NCBI GenBank assembly: GCA_003343995.1
Contig: QAKE01000021.1
Coordinates: forward strand, 1 to 64,000
From: Bacillota bacterium
GTDB lineage: Bacteria > Bacillota > Clostridia > Christensenellales > Borkfalkiaceae
DNA: 64,000 bases
Reading direction: 5' to 3'
Position 1 is the first letter of the stretch, and every line of letters starts with the position of its first letter. The position numbers and the translations under genes were made by a program. Of this stretch, positions 16,750 to 25,044 are shown in pieces. The notes beneath the pieces were generated by a model. It saw only the letters and a list, made by a program, of their open reading frames with translations. It was not told where the DNA came from and did not search any database.

Positions 16750-17793
16750 ATGGAAGAAAAGAAAAAGACAGACGACGGCAAGGCGAAGGCCTTGGAAAGC
16801 GTTCTGGTGCAGATCGAAAAACAATACGGCAAGGGCGCGATCATGCGCCTCGGCGACAGCGCGGGCGACACCTCGATCGAGGTCATTCCCTCGGGCTGTC
16901 TGTCGCTGGACGTGGCGCTGGGCATCGGCGGCATGCCGCGCGGCAGAATTATCGAAATCTACGGGCCGGAATCCTCCGGTAAAACGACCGTCGCGCTGCA
17001 CGCGGTGGCGCAGGCGCAGAAGGCGGGGGGCATCGCCGCGTTTATCGACGCGGAGCACGCCCTCGATCCCGTTTACGCGAAAAATCTCGGGGTAAAGCTC
17101 GACGAACTGTACGTTTCCCAGCCCGATACCGGCGAGCAGGCGCTCGATATCACCGATTCGCTGATCCGAAGCGGCGCGGTGGACATCATCGTCGTGGACT
17201 CGGTGGCGGCGCTTACGCCGAAGGCGGAAATCGAAGGGGAAATGGGGGAATCGCACGTCGGCTTGCAGGCGCGGTTGATGTCGCAGGCGCTGAGAAAGCT
17301 CGCGGGCATCACCAACAAGAGCAAAACGTGCGTCATCTTCATCAACCAGCTGCGCGAAAAGGTGGGCGTTATGTTCGGCAATCCCGAAACGACGCCGGGC
17401 GGCAAAGCGCTTAAATTCTACGCCAGCGTGCGCATAGACGTAAGGCGCGCGGACGCGCTCAAGGACACCGAAGGGCAGTTCGGCAACCACACCAAGGCGA
17501 AAATCGTGAAAAACAAGCTCGCGCCCCCGTTCAAAACGGCGGAGTTCGACATCATTTACGGCGAGGGCATCAGCCACGAAGGCTGTTTGATCGACCTCGG
17601 CGTGGCGTACGACGTGTTGGATAAGAGCGGTTCGTGGTTTTCCTATAACGGCGATAAAATCGGGCAGGGGCGCGATAAAACGCGCGAATATTTAAAAAAC
17701 AATCCCGCGCTCGCGGCGGAAATCGAAGAAAAAATCCGCGCCGCCGCCAATCCGAAAAAGGAGAAAGACGAACCCGTCGCCGAAGAAAAATAA
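16750..17793 (+). CDS. recA: Recombinase A
   Basis: RecA forms filaments on single-stranded DNA, drives homologous recombination and triggers the SOS response. The 347-residue protein has Walker A GPESSGKTT near residue 76, Walker B IIVVDSVAALTPKAE, the L1 and L2 DNA loops (MGLQARLMSQALRKL-type and FINQLREKVGVMFGNPETT), and a charged C-terminal tail. ATG 16750 follows AAAGGAG. It is cotranscribed with the cinA-like gene. I saw no LexA-type site directly in front of it. Confidence 0.98.
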   Translation: MEEKKKTDDGKAKALESVLVQIEKQYGKGAIMRLGDSAGDTSIEVIPSGCLSLDVALGIGGMPRGRIIEIYGPESSGKTTVALHAVAQAQKAGGIAAFIDAEHALDPVYAKNLGVKLDELYVSQPDTGEQALDITDSLIRSGAVDIIVVDSVAALTPKAEIEGEMGESHVGLQARLMSQALRKLAGITNKSKTCVIFINQLREKVGVMFGNPETTPGGKALKFYASVRIDVRRADALKDTEGQFGNHTKAKIVKNKLAPPFKTAEFDIIYGEGISHEGCLIDLGVAYDVLDKSGSWFSYNGDKIGQGRDKTREYLKNNPALAAEIEEKIRAAANPKKEKDEPVAEEK

Positions 17794-17825
17794 TTCGTTT
17801 ATTTCCGTCAGCAAAACGGATTTAA

Positions 17826-17854
17826 TTGACAAATGTGGATAAATAATATAAAAT
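17826..17854 (+). promoter_or_regulatory. Promoter of rny
   Basis: TTGACA (17826-17831), 17-bp spacer, TAAAAT (17849-17854). Confidence 0.8.
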
Positions 17855-17907
17855 AAAATCAAGCGCAGGCGGAAAACGCCGCGCGCGAAAAACAGGAGGG
17901 CATGATT

Positions 17908-19518
17908 ATGACAAATTTTGCAAGTTTCCTGTTCTTGGCTGGTTTACCGACGGGCGGTTGGATTGCCATCGTCGCCGGTGCAGTGGTTGTGTTTGGTGTT
18001 TGCGGATTTTTTCTGGGGAGTTTGCTCCGCAAAAAAAAGACCGATAAACGCTTGGGAGAAATCGATTCCGTCGTCAGCAAAATGCTCGACGACGCTCGGG
18101 TTGAAAGTAAATCCATCAAAAAAGAAGCAATTTTAGAAGCGAAAGAACAGGAGCTCAAACTTCGCAACGAATTCGAGCGCGAATCGAAAGAAAAGCGCGC
18201 GGAACTTCAGAAAATCGAAAACAGACTTGTGCAGAAAGAGGATATTCTGGACAAGAAGGAAGAAGGTTTGCTGAAACGGAACGAAGAAATCAACAGACAG
18301 CAGCAGAACTTGAAGAACAAGGAAGCGGAAGTGGAGAAAAAGCTGGCGGAGATCAGCGGTCAACACGAACAGATGCTTGCCGAGTTTGAAAAGATCTCGC
18401 AGATGTCGCGCGACGAGGCGAAAGCGGAACTTGTTGCCGCGATGGAGGACGAGGCGAAAAAAGACGCCGCGGGACTCGTCAGGCAGATCGAGAGCGACGC
18501 CAAGGAAGAGGCGGACAAAAAGGCGAAGGAGATCATTTCGCTCGCCATTCAAAAATGCAGTACGGAGCAAGCCACGGAAATCACCGTTTCCGTCGTTCCC
18601 CTGCCCAACGACGACATGAAGGCGCGCATCATCGGCAGAGAGGGCAGAAATATCCGCACGCTGGAAAACGCGACGGGCATCGAGCTCATCATCGACGATA
18701 CGCCGGAAGTCGTAATCCTTTCGGGTTTCGATCCCGTGCGCAGGGAAGTCGCCCGCATCGCGTTGGAAAAACTCATTTCCGACGGGAGAATCCACCCCGC
18801 GAGAATCGAGGAAACGGTGGAAAAGGTCAAAAAAGAGCTGGAAACGGAAATCAAGCAGTACGGCGAAAACGCCATGTTCGAGTGCGGGCTGTTCGGTCTG
18901 CACCCCGAAATCATCAAACTGCTCGGCCGTTTGAAGTTCAGAACGAGTTACGGTCAGAACGTTTTGCGCCATTCTTTGGAAGTCGCGCATCTGGCGGGCA
19001 CGATGGCGGCGGAACTCGGCTGCGACGTGAATATGGCAAAGCGCGCGGGGCTGTTGCACGATTTGGGCAAGGCGGTGGACTTCGAGGTGGAAGGCACGCA
19101 CATGCAGATCGGCGCGGACCTTGCGAAGAAGTACAAGGAAAACCACGTGGTCGTCAACGCGATTTTATCGCACCACGGCGACGTGGAGCCCAAGACGATA
19201 GAAGCGGTGCTCGTGGCGGCGGCGGACTCCATTTCGGGCGCGCGCCCCGGTGCGAGAAGGGAAACCACCACCAACTACGTAAAGCGTTTGCAGCGGCTTG
19301 AAGAGCTCGCCGGCGAGTTCAAGGGCGTGGATAAGTGCTATGCCATTCAGGCGGGCAGAGAAATCCGCGTGATGGTGAAACCCGATCAGGTGGACGACGC
19401 GAAAACGCTGTTCCTTGCCAAGGAAATCGCCAAGAAAATCGAAAGCGAGCTGGAATATCCGGGGCAGATCAAGGTGAACGTCATCCGCGAATGGCGCGCC
19501 ACGGAATTTGCGAAATAA
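17908..19518 (+). CDS. rny: Ribonuclease Y
   Basis: Rny is the membrane-bound endoribonuclease that starts mRNA decay in Bacillota. The protein of about 536 residues has one N-terminal membrane helix and a long coiled coil up to about residue 200. A KH domain (IIGREGRNIRTLENATGIE) and the HD domain (HSLEVAHLAG ... GLLHDLGKAVD) follow. I prefer ATG 17908 to the ATG at 17902, because AGGAGG (17894-17899) is eight bases from the former and only two from the latter. It has its own promoter. Confidence 0.96.
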   Translation: MTNFASFLFLAGLPTGGWIAIVAGAVVVFGVCGFFLGSLLRKKKTDKRLGEIDSVVSKMLDDARVESKSIKKEAILEAKEQELKLRNEFERESKEKRAELQKIENRLVQKEDILDKKEEGLLKRNEEINRQQQNLKNKEAEVEKKLAEISGQHEQMLAEFEKISQMSRDEAKAELVAAMEDEAKKDAAGLVRQIESDAKEEADKKAKEIISLAIQKCSTEQATEITVSVVPLPNDDMKARIIGREGRNIRTLENATGIELIIDDTPEVVILSGFDPVRREVARIALEKLISDGRIHPARIEETVEKVKKELETEIKQYGENAMFECGLFGLHPEIIKLLGRLKFRTSYGQNVLRHSLEVAHLAGTMAAELGCDVNMAKRAGLLHDLGKAVDFEVEGTHMQIGADLAKKYKENHVVVNAILSHHGDVEPKTIEAVLVAAADSISGARPGARRETTTNYVKRLQRLEELAGEFKGVDKCYAIQAGREIRVMVKPDQVDDAKTLFLAKEIAKKIESELEYPGQIKVNVIREWRATEFAK

Positions 19519-19528
19519 AACGAAACAG

Positions 19529-19552
19529 GGCAGACTTTACGGTCTGCCTTGC
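19529..19552 (+). terminator. Probable terminator of rny
   Basis: Stem GGCAGAC/GTCTGCC (19529-19548) followed by a short T-rich stretch; a weak U tract. Confidence 0.5.
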
Positions 19553-19626
19553 ATTGTTAAAATAAAATACACGACATATTATTAAAAAAAGTAAATCTTT
19601 AAAATAAGGGAAAAGAAATACGCATT

Positions 19627-20370
19627 ATGGCTGAAAAAAAGCGAATCAATCAGCAGTGGGACAGAAAATTCCCGTTACTTGGTGTTTTTGGGATGTTTTT
19701 GATTATCGCGGTGTTGGTCGCCGCTTACGGCGCATACCATTACTGGTGTTGGGAAAGCGGAACAGTATATGATTATCGTAAAAATGATTATTTTTTGAAT
19801 TCAATGATAAGTTACGTTTTGGATTCGTGGAAAAATAGCGGATTGATAGCGTTAGGGATTGTTCTGCCCATCATTTTATTTGTCGTAACAAGTTCTTTCG
19901 GTAAATCCATATATGGGGTTACAAAAGGCAACCCGTTAGCCGTTTTATTCGGTATTATGGTTGTTTTTTCGGTTGCCGCTCAAATTGTATTGCTGATTCT
20001 TTGCAAACAAAAAGTGCAGATAAGTCAAGACATCGCAGCACAATATGCGTTTTGGTATCCGATCATGTTTGTAGTCATGTTGTTTTTTATAGTGCAGTTG
20101 GCTTATGTACTTGAGAAAAAATGTATGCACTGCGGATATATTCATACTTTAGATTTGGAAGAAACTTCACATTATTCTTATGAGGTAAAGCATACGACGG
20201 GTGGAAAATATGAAACACGTACCGCAGAAATAAAAGATGACTGTAATCAAAAAATAGGAGAAATAGAAACAAAAGAGTATGTTCCCGTCAGTCATTATAC
20301 GACTACACATACGAGGAATTTATCAAAATACGTATGTAAAAGGTGCGGGGAAAGAATGACGCGTGGTTGA
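19627..20370 (+). CDS. Membrane protein with C-terminal zinc ribbon, unknown
   Basis: I do not recognise this 247-residue protein. It has about four hydrophobic segments (near residues 18-38, 70-90, 98-120 and 140-160). The soluble tail carries two cysteine pairs, CMHC near residue 165 and CKRC near residue 240, which could bind one zinc ion across a long insert. The gene is AT-rich compared with its neighbours and has no clear operon partner. The general plan (membrane helices plus zinc ribbon) resembles the gene at 248-1090, although the sequences do not look related. Confidence 0.75.
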   Translation: MAEKKRINQQWDRKFPLLGVFGMFLIIAVLVAAYGAYHYWCWESGTVYDYRKNDYFLNSMISYVLDSWKNSGLIALGIVLPIILFVVTSSFGKSIYGVTKGNPLAVLFGIMVVFSVAAQIVLLILCKQKVQISQDIAAQYAFWYPIMFVVMLFFIVQLAYVLEKKCMHCGYIHTLDLEETSHYSYEVKHTTGGKYETRTAEIKDDCNQKIGEIETKEYVPVSHYTTTHTRNLSKYVCKRCGERMTRG

Positions 20371-20465
20371 TTCGATGCGCTTTTCGTTGTTTTTAGGGAA
20401 AGGGCGCAGGGATGTAAAGAGATTTTGAAATTTTCTGATTAACGAATACAGCATTATAACGAAAT

Positions 20466-20495
20466 AAAGCGGGCGGCAGATTGCCGCCCGCTTTT
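20466..20495. terminator. Bidirectional terminator
   Basis: Stem AGCGGGCGGCA/TGCCGCCCGCT between converging genes, with T on one side and A on the other. Confidence 0.75.
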
Positions 20496-21420
20496 ATTCG
20501 TCCTTTTTGCCGCGGGCGTCGTCGATGGCGCCGAGTATGGCGCAGATGACGCCGCCGACGGGGAACACCGCCCAGCCGGGGTGCCAAAGATCCGCAAAAA
20601 ATCCGAGGGCGAGAAAGATAACCGTCGCCGTCAGCATGACCACGCCGCCGTATTTTCCTACGCCGCCTTTTTGCGCGGTTTCGGCGTTGAGCGCGATATT
20701 TTCCTGCGCAAGCGCGCGGCCGTAGCCCTCCCAGAGAATTCCGAAACAAATAAACAAAAACACGCCCGCGGCGATGAGCGCAAACCCGCCCGTCAGCCCG
20801 ACGATCAGCGCGGCGCGCCGTTCCATGGCGCAGGCGCAGAAAAATGCCGCCCCGATTATGCACAGCGCAACGCCGCACGAAATGGCGCGGGCAAAGGCTT
20901 TCGCCTTGCGCTTATGCTCCGCGCGGTCGATTTTCATAAAATAAAAGCTGTCGAGTATGCCGATATAGCACATCGTGCCCACGCTCGCCGCGGCGAGCCC
21001 CAGCAAAATCCATAGCCCGCACAACACGTATACAATGCCGCGTTCGGAAAATAAGCAAAACAGTATGAGCGCGATCACCCCCGCGATGAGCGCGCTTACG
21101 CAAACCGACATCGTAACGGCGAATTTTTTCCGCCAGCTTTCGGGCTTTTCGCTTTGCGGTATGCGCGGCGCGTCCGTCGTTTTTTCTGGCGCTTCGGGCG
21201 CGTCGTTTTCGCTTTCGCGCCGTTTGCCCTTCAACAGTTCGTCAATGCTGACGCCGAACAGTTCGGAAAGGGGCAGCAGCTGGGAAGTTTCGGGAAAGCT
21301 GTCCCCGTTTTCCCATTTGGACACCGCTTGGTTCGTGATGCCGAGTTTGTCGGCGAGTTCGCTCTGCGTCCAGCCCTTTTCCTTGCGCAGCGCGTAAAGC
21401 ATGTTTGAAAAATCGCTCAT
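20494..21420 (-). CDS. XRE-family regulator with membrane domain
   Basis: Residues 1-65 of this 308-residue protein form a helix-turn-helix of the Cro/CI type (LRKEKGWTQSELADKLGITNQAVSKWENG). A charged, proline-rich linker of about 45 residues follows, then about six hydrophobic segments to the end. Proteins of this plan are common in Clostridia and are thought to sense a membrane signal and act on nearby genes; the target is unknown here. The ATG has a GGAGAG site. Confidence 0.85.
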   Translation of the reverse strand: MSDFSNMLYALRKEKGWTQSELADKLGITNQAVSKWENGDSFPETSQLLPLSELFGVSIDELLKGKRRESENDAPEAPEKTTDAPRIPQSEKPESWRKKFAVTMSVCVSALIAGVIALILFCLFSERGIVYVLCGLWILLGLAAASVGTMCYIGILDSFYFMKIDRAEHKRKAKAFARAISCGVALCIIGAAFFCACAMERRAALIVGLTGGFALIAAGVFLFICFGILWEGYGRALAQENIALNAETAQKGGVGKYGGVVMLTATVIFLALGFFADLWHPGWAVFPVGGVICAILGAIDDARGKKDE

Positions 21421-21578
21421 AGTTCTCTCCTTTATTCGCTCAATTGCAAATACGCGGTTTGTATTTACGTTTTTATTTTATCACGGGTGAACGGTTTCGC
21501 CAACAAACGGCGTTAGAACCTTTCCAACTTTCGGTTGAATTTTGCGTTTTCGCGTTTTTTTGTAGGCGTTTCGCCCGT

Positions 21579-22094
21579 TCAGCGGCGTTTTTCCGCCTTG
21601 TAAACGACGTGCGGCATGTCGATGCCGTAATAATGCTTCGTAAAGCCGCCGACGATTTCCATGCCGTTTTTCTCCGCCACGCGGCGGGAGGCGAGGTTGT
21701 TGTCGCGTATGATGGAATAAACCTCGTTTACGCCGAGCACGTTGAAAGCATAATTTTTGCACGCCCGCGCCGCTTCGATCGCGTAGCCGTTGCGCCAATA
21801 TTCCCTGCGGAACAGATAGCCGATTTCGGTGACGGTTTTTTGCGGTGTTTCCTGCAAGGTCAGCCCGCACTGCCCGATAAACGCCCCCGTTTCCTTCAAG
21901 ATAACCGCCCACAGTCCGAACCCGTCGCGCTCGTAGCGGGCAAGCTGTTTATTCAGCCAATTTTCCGCCTCCTCAAAGGTGAAAGCGTGCGCATATGCAT
22001 ACATGGTCCTTTCGTCGCATAATATGTTACACAGGTCTTTAAAATCGCCCTTCGTCATTTTCCGAAGATACAGCCGTTCGGTTTCCAAAATCAT
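21579..22094 (-). CDS. GNAT family N-acetyltransferase (RimJ/RimL type)
   Basis: This 171-residue cytoplasmic acetyltransferase shows the RimJ/RimL layout: the ILETERLYLRKM opening, the central GAFIGQCGL strand, and an acetyl-CoA site (REYWRNGYAIEAARA). The conserved NLASRRVAEKNGMEIVGGF stretch follows. The substrate, a protein N terminus or a small amine, cannot be told from the sequence. AAAGGAG lies ahead of the ATG. The end of upp is about 60 bases upstream with a terminator between them. Confidence 0.88.
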   Translation of the reverse strand: MILETERLYLRKMTKGDFKDLCNILCDERTMYAYAHAFTFEEAENWLNKQLARYERDGFGLWAVILKETGAFIGQCGLTLQETPQKTVTEIGYLFRREYWRNGYAIEAARACKNYAFNVLGVNEVYSIIRDNNLASRRVAEKNGMEIVGGFTKHYYGIDMPHVVYKAEKRR

Positions 22095-22113
22095 AATTTG
22101 CTCCTTTTTCTAT

Positions 22114-22142
22114 AAAACGCCCCCGTTGTTTCAACGGGGGCG
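22114..22142 (-). terminator. Terminator of upp
   Basis: Minus strand stem CGCCCCCGTTG/CAACGGGGGCG followed by TTTT. Confidence 0.75.
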
Positions 22143-22152
22143 CGCTATTTTG

Positions 22153-22785
22153 TTATTTCGTGCCGAAAATTCTGTCGCCGGCGTCTCCCAGCCCCGGCAT
22201 GATGTAGCCGTGTTCGTTGAGCCGTTCGTCGAGGGACGCGCAGTAAAGCGGCACGTCGGGGTGCGCCTCGGTAAACGCGCGTATGCCCTCCGGCGCGGAG
22301 ATCAGGCACATGAATTTGATGTCCTTGCAGTCGCGCGCTTTCAAAAAATTGACCGCGGCGACGGCGCTGCCGCCCGTGGCGAGCATGGGATCGACGACGA
22401 TGACCTGTCTGTTTTGAATATCGTCGGGCAGTTTGCAGTAATATTCGTGCGGCTGCAGCGTTTCATGATCGCGGTAAAGCCCGATATGCCCGACCTTCGC
22501 CGTGGGGAAAAGATTTAAAATGCCGCTCGTCATGCCCAGCCCCGCGCGGAGAATGGGCACCACCGCCACGTCCTTGCAGGAAAGCACCTTCACGTCCGCC
22601 TCCGCCACGGGGGTTTTCAGCCTTACCGTTTTCAGGGGAAGATCGCGGAAAACCTCGTAAGCCATCAGCATGGCGATTTCCTCCACGAGTTCGCGGAACT
22701 GTTTGGAGGAGGTGTTTTCGTCCCGCATCAAAGAGATTTTGTGCGTGATCAAGGGGTGGTCGAATACCGTAACGTTAGCGTTCAT
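22153..22785 (-). CDS. upp: Uracil phosphoribosyltransferase
   Basis: Upp salvages uracil to UMP using PRPP. The 210-residue protein has the VFDHPLITHKISLMRDENTS opening, PILRAGLGM, and the PRPP loop IVVDPMLATGGSA. The C-terminal GDAGDRIFGTK completes the family pattern. I chose the ATG at 22785, preceded by GAAGGAAGG, over an upstream start in the same frame that lacks family sequence. A GC-rich hairpin (22820-22839) lies between it and spoVG, so the two may be partly separated. Confidence 0.97.
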   Translation of the reverse strand: MNANVTVFDHPLITHKISLMRDENTSSKQFRELVEEIAMLMAYEVFRDLPLKTVRLKTPVAEADVKVLSCKDVAVVPILRAGLGMTSGILNLFPTAKVGHIGLYRDHETLQPHEYYCKLPDDIQNRQVIVVDPMLATGGSAVAAVNFLKARDCKDIKFMCLISAPEGIRAFTEAHPDVPLYCASLDERLNEHGYIMPGLGDAGDRIFGTK

Positions 22786-22847
22786 TTGTTCCTTCCTTCG
22801 CGCGTTTTGCGCATAAATTTTGCGCCGTTGTCGGCGCAAAGGGTTTT

Positions 22848-23117
22848 TTATTGTTCTTTTGCGAGTTCTTCTTCGTAAACCTTCGTCACGGCGGCGATGA
22901 GCTCCTCGCGCATGTCCTGACGGATGGGGTGGGCGATATCTTTATATTCGCCCTCGTTGGTCTTTCTCGAAGGCATTGCGATAAACGTTCCGTCGTTGCC
23001 CGCGATCACCTTGATGTCGTGAATCACGAAACAATCGTCGAAGGTGACGGACGCCACCGCTTTCAATTTGCTTTCGTCTTTTCTTACGATGCGCACGCGC
23101 ACGTCGGAAATTTTCAT
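22848..23117 (-). CDS. spoVG: SpoVG RNA/DNA-binding regulator
   Basis: SpoVG is a small nucleic-acid-binding protein that influences septation, sporulation and virulence-type genes in Firmicutes. The 89-residue protein matches the family well: KISDVRVRIV, AVASVTFDDCFVIHDIKVI, and the FIAMPSRK motif. The C-terminal PIRQDMREELIAAV helix completes it. It has its own promoter and supports placement in the Bacillota. Confidence 0.96.
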   Translation of the reverse strand: MKISDVRVRIVRKDESKLKAVASVTFDDCFVIHDIKVIAGNDGTFIAMPSRKTNEGEYKDIAHPIRQDMREELIAAVTKVYEEELAKEQ

Positions 23118-23150
23118 GCTGTTTTACCTCTTATCATAATATATACAAAT

Positions 23151-23179
23151 ATTTTAGCACATCTTTTGCGTACTTTCAA
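23151..23179 (-). promoter_or_regulatory. Promoter of spoVG
   Basis: Minus strand TTGAAA (23174-23179), 17-bp spacer, TAAAAT (23151-23156). Confidence 0.65.
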
Positions 23180-23242
23180 TAGGTTTTTGTAAATTTTTAC
23201 GATTTCAGGCAAATTTTTTTGAAAACAATCATAGTATACCGT

Positions 23243-24589
23243 ATGAAAGGTTGTCGAATATTATCTGAAACGGAAAAACTGCACTTCATTGGCGCGGGCG
23301 GCATCGGCATGAGCGCGCTCGCGCAGTATGCCCTCGCCTGCGGAAAAAAGGTCAGCGGTTCGGACTGCGCGGCGAACGAGCAGGTGAAAAAGCTCTCCGC
23401 GCTGGGCGTGAAGATCGCGTTGGGGCACGAACGGGGCAACGCGCGGGGCGCCGACGCGGTGGTGTATACCTCCGCCGTGGCGGACGATAACCCCGAACTG
23501 CAGTTTGCGCGCGATAACGGCAAGCTGATCTTAAAGCGCGCGGAATTTCTGCGCTGCGTGGAACAAGCGCACCGGCTTTCGGTGGCGGTGAGCGGCTGTC
23601 ACGGCAAAACCACGACCACCGCCATGCTTGCGCACATGTATCTGTGCGCAAATAAGAGCGCGACGTGCATGATCGGCGGGGAGGATCTTACTTTGGGCAA
23701 CTTCACTTACGGCGAGGACGTGTTTTTGACGGAGGCATGCGAATACAAGCGCAATTTTCTCTACTTAACGCCCGACGTCGCCGTGGTGCTCAACATCGAT
23801 AACGATCACCTCGACTGCTATAAAAACATGGATGAACTGATTGCCGCATACCGTGAATTTGCGGGAAACGGCATCGCCGTCGTCAACGCGGACGACGAAA
23901 ACGCCATGCGTGCGGCGGGGCAGAACAGCGTGAGCTTCGGCATAAAAAATCCCGCCATGTACGGCGCGGAAAATATCAAAAAGGACGCGCATAACCGCTA
24001 TTCCTTCACCTTTACGGAATACGGCATGAAAAAAGAAAGGGTGAATTTAAACGTTGCGGGCTTGCACAACGTGTACAACGCGCTGGCTGCCGTCGCCGCC
24101 GCGCGCAACAGCGGGCTCACCGCGGCGGAGGCGGCGCGGGGCGCGGAGCATTTCAAGGGCGTTAAGCGGCGCAACGAGGTCATCGGGGAAATCGCCGGCG
24201 TAAAAATCGTCGCCGATTACGCGCACCACCCCAAGGAGATCGCCGGCGCGCTCTCCGCGGCGAAAAAGCCGCTCGTCGTGTTTCAGCCGCACACCTATTC
24301 GAGAACGCGGCTGTTGATGGAGGACTTCTGCGCCGCGCTGGAGGGCTTTTCCGTCGTCGTTTACCCCACCTACGCCGCGCGGGAGCAATACGATTTCGCG
24401 GGGAGCGCGTACGCGCTCTGTTCGGCGTTGAAGGAGCGGGGCGCGGACGCCGCGTATGCGGAAAACGTCGGGCGGCTGATGGCGAAAATAGAGGAGCGCG
24501 CGGCGGATTTTTCGGAAATTTACCTCCTCGGCGCGGGGGATTTGTACGACGAAGTGACAAAACGCTTAAAAAAGTACGATAAAGTATAG
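23243..24589 (+). CDS. murC: UDP-N-acetylmuramate-L-alanine ligase
   Basis: MurC adds L-alanine to UDP-N-acetylmuramate, the first step of the peptidoglycan stem peptide. The 448-residue protein has the N-terminal HFIGAGGIGMSALA site. The ATP loop GCHGKTTTT is near residue 117, followed by EACEYKR, NIDNDHLDCY, and the C-terminal ADYAHHPKEI and FQPHTYSRT motifs. The N terminus is about 12 residues longer than usual, and ATG 23243 has no ribosome site. A TATACC-like hexamer lies only about 3 bases upstream, so the start or the mode of initiation is uncertain. Confidence 0.92.
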   Translation: MKGCRILSETEKLHFIGAGGIGMSALAQYALACGKKVSGSDCAANEQVKKLSALGVKIALGHERGNARGADAVVYTSAVADDNPELQFARDNGKLILKRAEFLRCVEQAHRLSVAVSGCHGKTTTTAMLAHMYLCANKSATCMIGGEDLTLGNFTYGEDVFLTEACEYKRNFLYLTPDVAVVLNIDNDHLDCYKNMDELIAAYREFAGNGIAVVNADDENAMRAAGQNSVSFGIKNPAMYGAENIKKDAHNRYSFTFTEYGMKKERVNLNVAGLHNVYNALAAVAAARNSGLTAAEAARGAEHFKGVKRRNEVIGEIAGVKIVADYAHHPKEIAGALSAAKKPLVVFQPHTYSRTRLLMEDFCAALEGFSVVVYPTYAAREQYDFAGSAYALCSALKERGADAAYAENVGRLMAKIEERAADFSEIYLLGAGDLYDEVTKRLKKYDKV

Positions 24590-24615
24590 ACAAAACGCCG
24601 TTTTAAGGTTATAAT
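24587..24615 (+). promoter_or_regulatory. Promoter giving a leaderless mRNA for the peptidase gene
   Basis: TAGACA (24587-24592, overlapping the murC stop), 17-bp spacer, TATAAT (24610-24615). The ATG at 24622 is where transcription should begin, so no ribosome site is present. Confidence 0.65.
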
Positions 24616-24621
24616 AAAACT

Positions 24622-25044
24622 ATGCAAAACGATTACGAAAGCGCGTTGAAACGCGACGGAATGCTGGTTTTCGTGCCGGGGGGCAACAGCATGTGGCCGA
24701 CCTTGAAGCACGAGGGGCAGTCCGTCGTCGTTCTTCCCAAAACGGACAAGCTCAGATTGTACGACGTGCCGCTGTACAAGCGGGAAAACGGGCAGTACGT
24801 GCTCCACCGCGTGGTGGGGTTTGCCGAGGGCGGATACCTCGTCTGCGGCGATTCGCAGTTCAACGAGGAAGTCGTTGCCGAGGAGCAGATCGTCGGCGTG
24901 ATGAACGGCTTTTACAGGGGCAAGAAATTCATTTCGGCAGACGAAAAGAAAAGCCGCCGCGCCGCGCTGTTTCTGCGCAGACACCGCTTTATCAAGCGGG
25001 TGGCGGTCAAGCTGTATTTTACGTTTAAAAGGGGAAGAGGATGA
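24622..25044 (+). CDS. S24/S26-family (signal-peptidase-like) peptidase
   Basis: This 140-residue protein has the nucleophile motif GNSMWPTL (residues about 22-29), then LYDVPLYK, HRVVG and the CGDSQ motif. These form the fold shared by LexA and type I signal peptidase. No N-terminal membrane helix is visible, which is unusual for a secretory signal peptidase. The gene overlaps the ABC exporter by four bases (ATGA), so it may mature a peptide that the exporter secretes; that is inference. No precursor peptide gene is visible nearby. Confidence 0.8.
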   Translation: MQNDYESALKRDGMLVFVPGGNSMWPTLKHEGQSVVVLPKTDKLRLYDVPLYKRENGQYVLHRVVGFAEGGYLVCGDSQFNEEVVAEEQIVGVMNGFYRGKKFISADEKKSRRAALFLRRHRFIKRVAVKLYFTFKRGRG

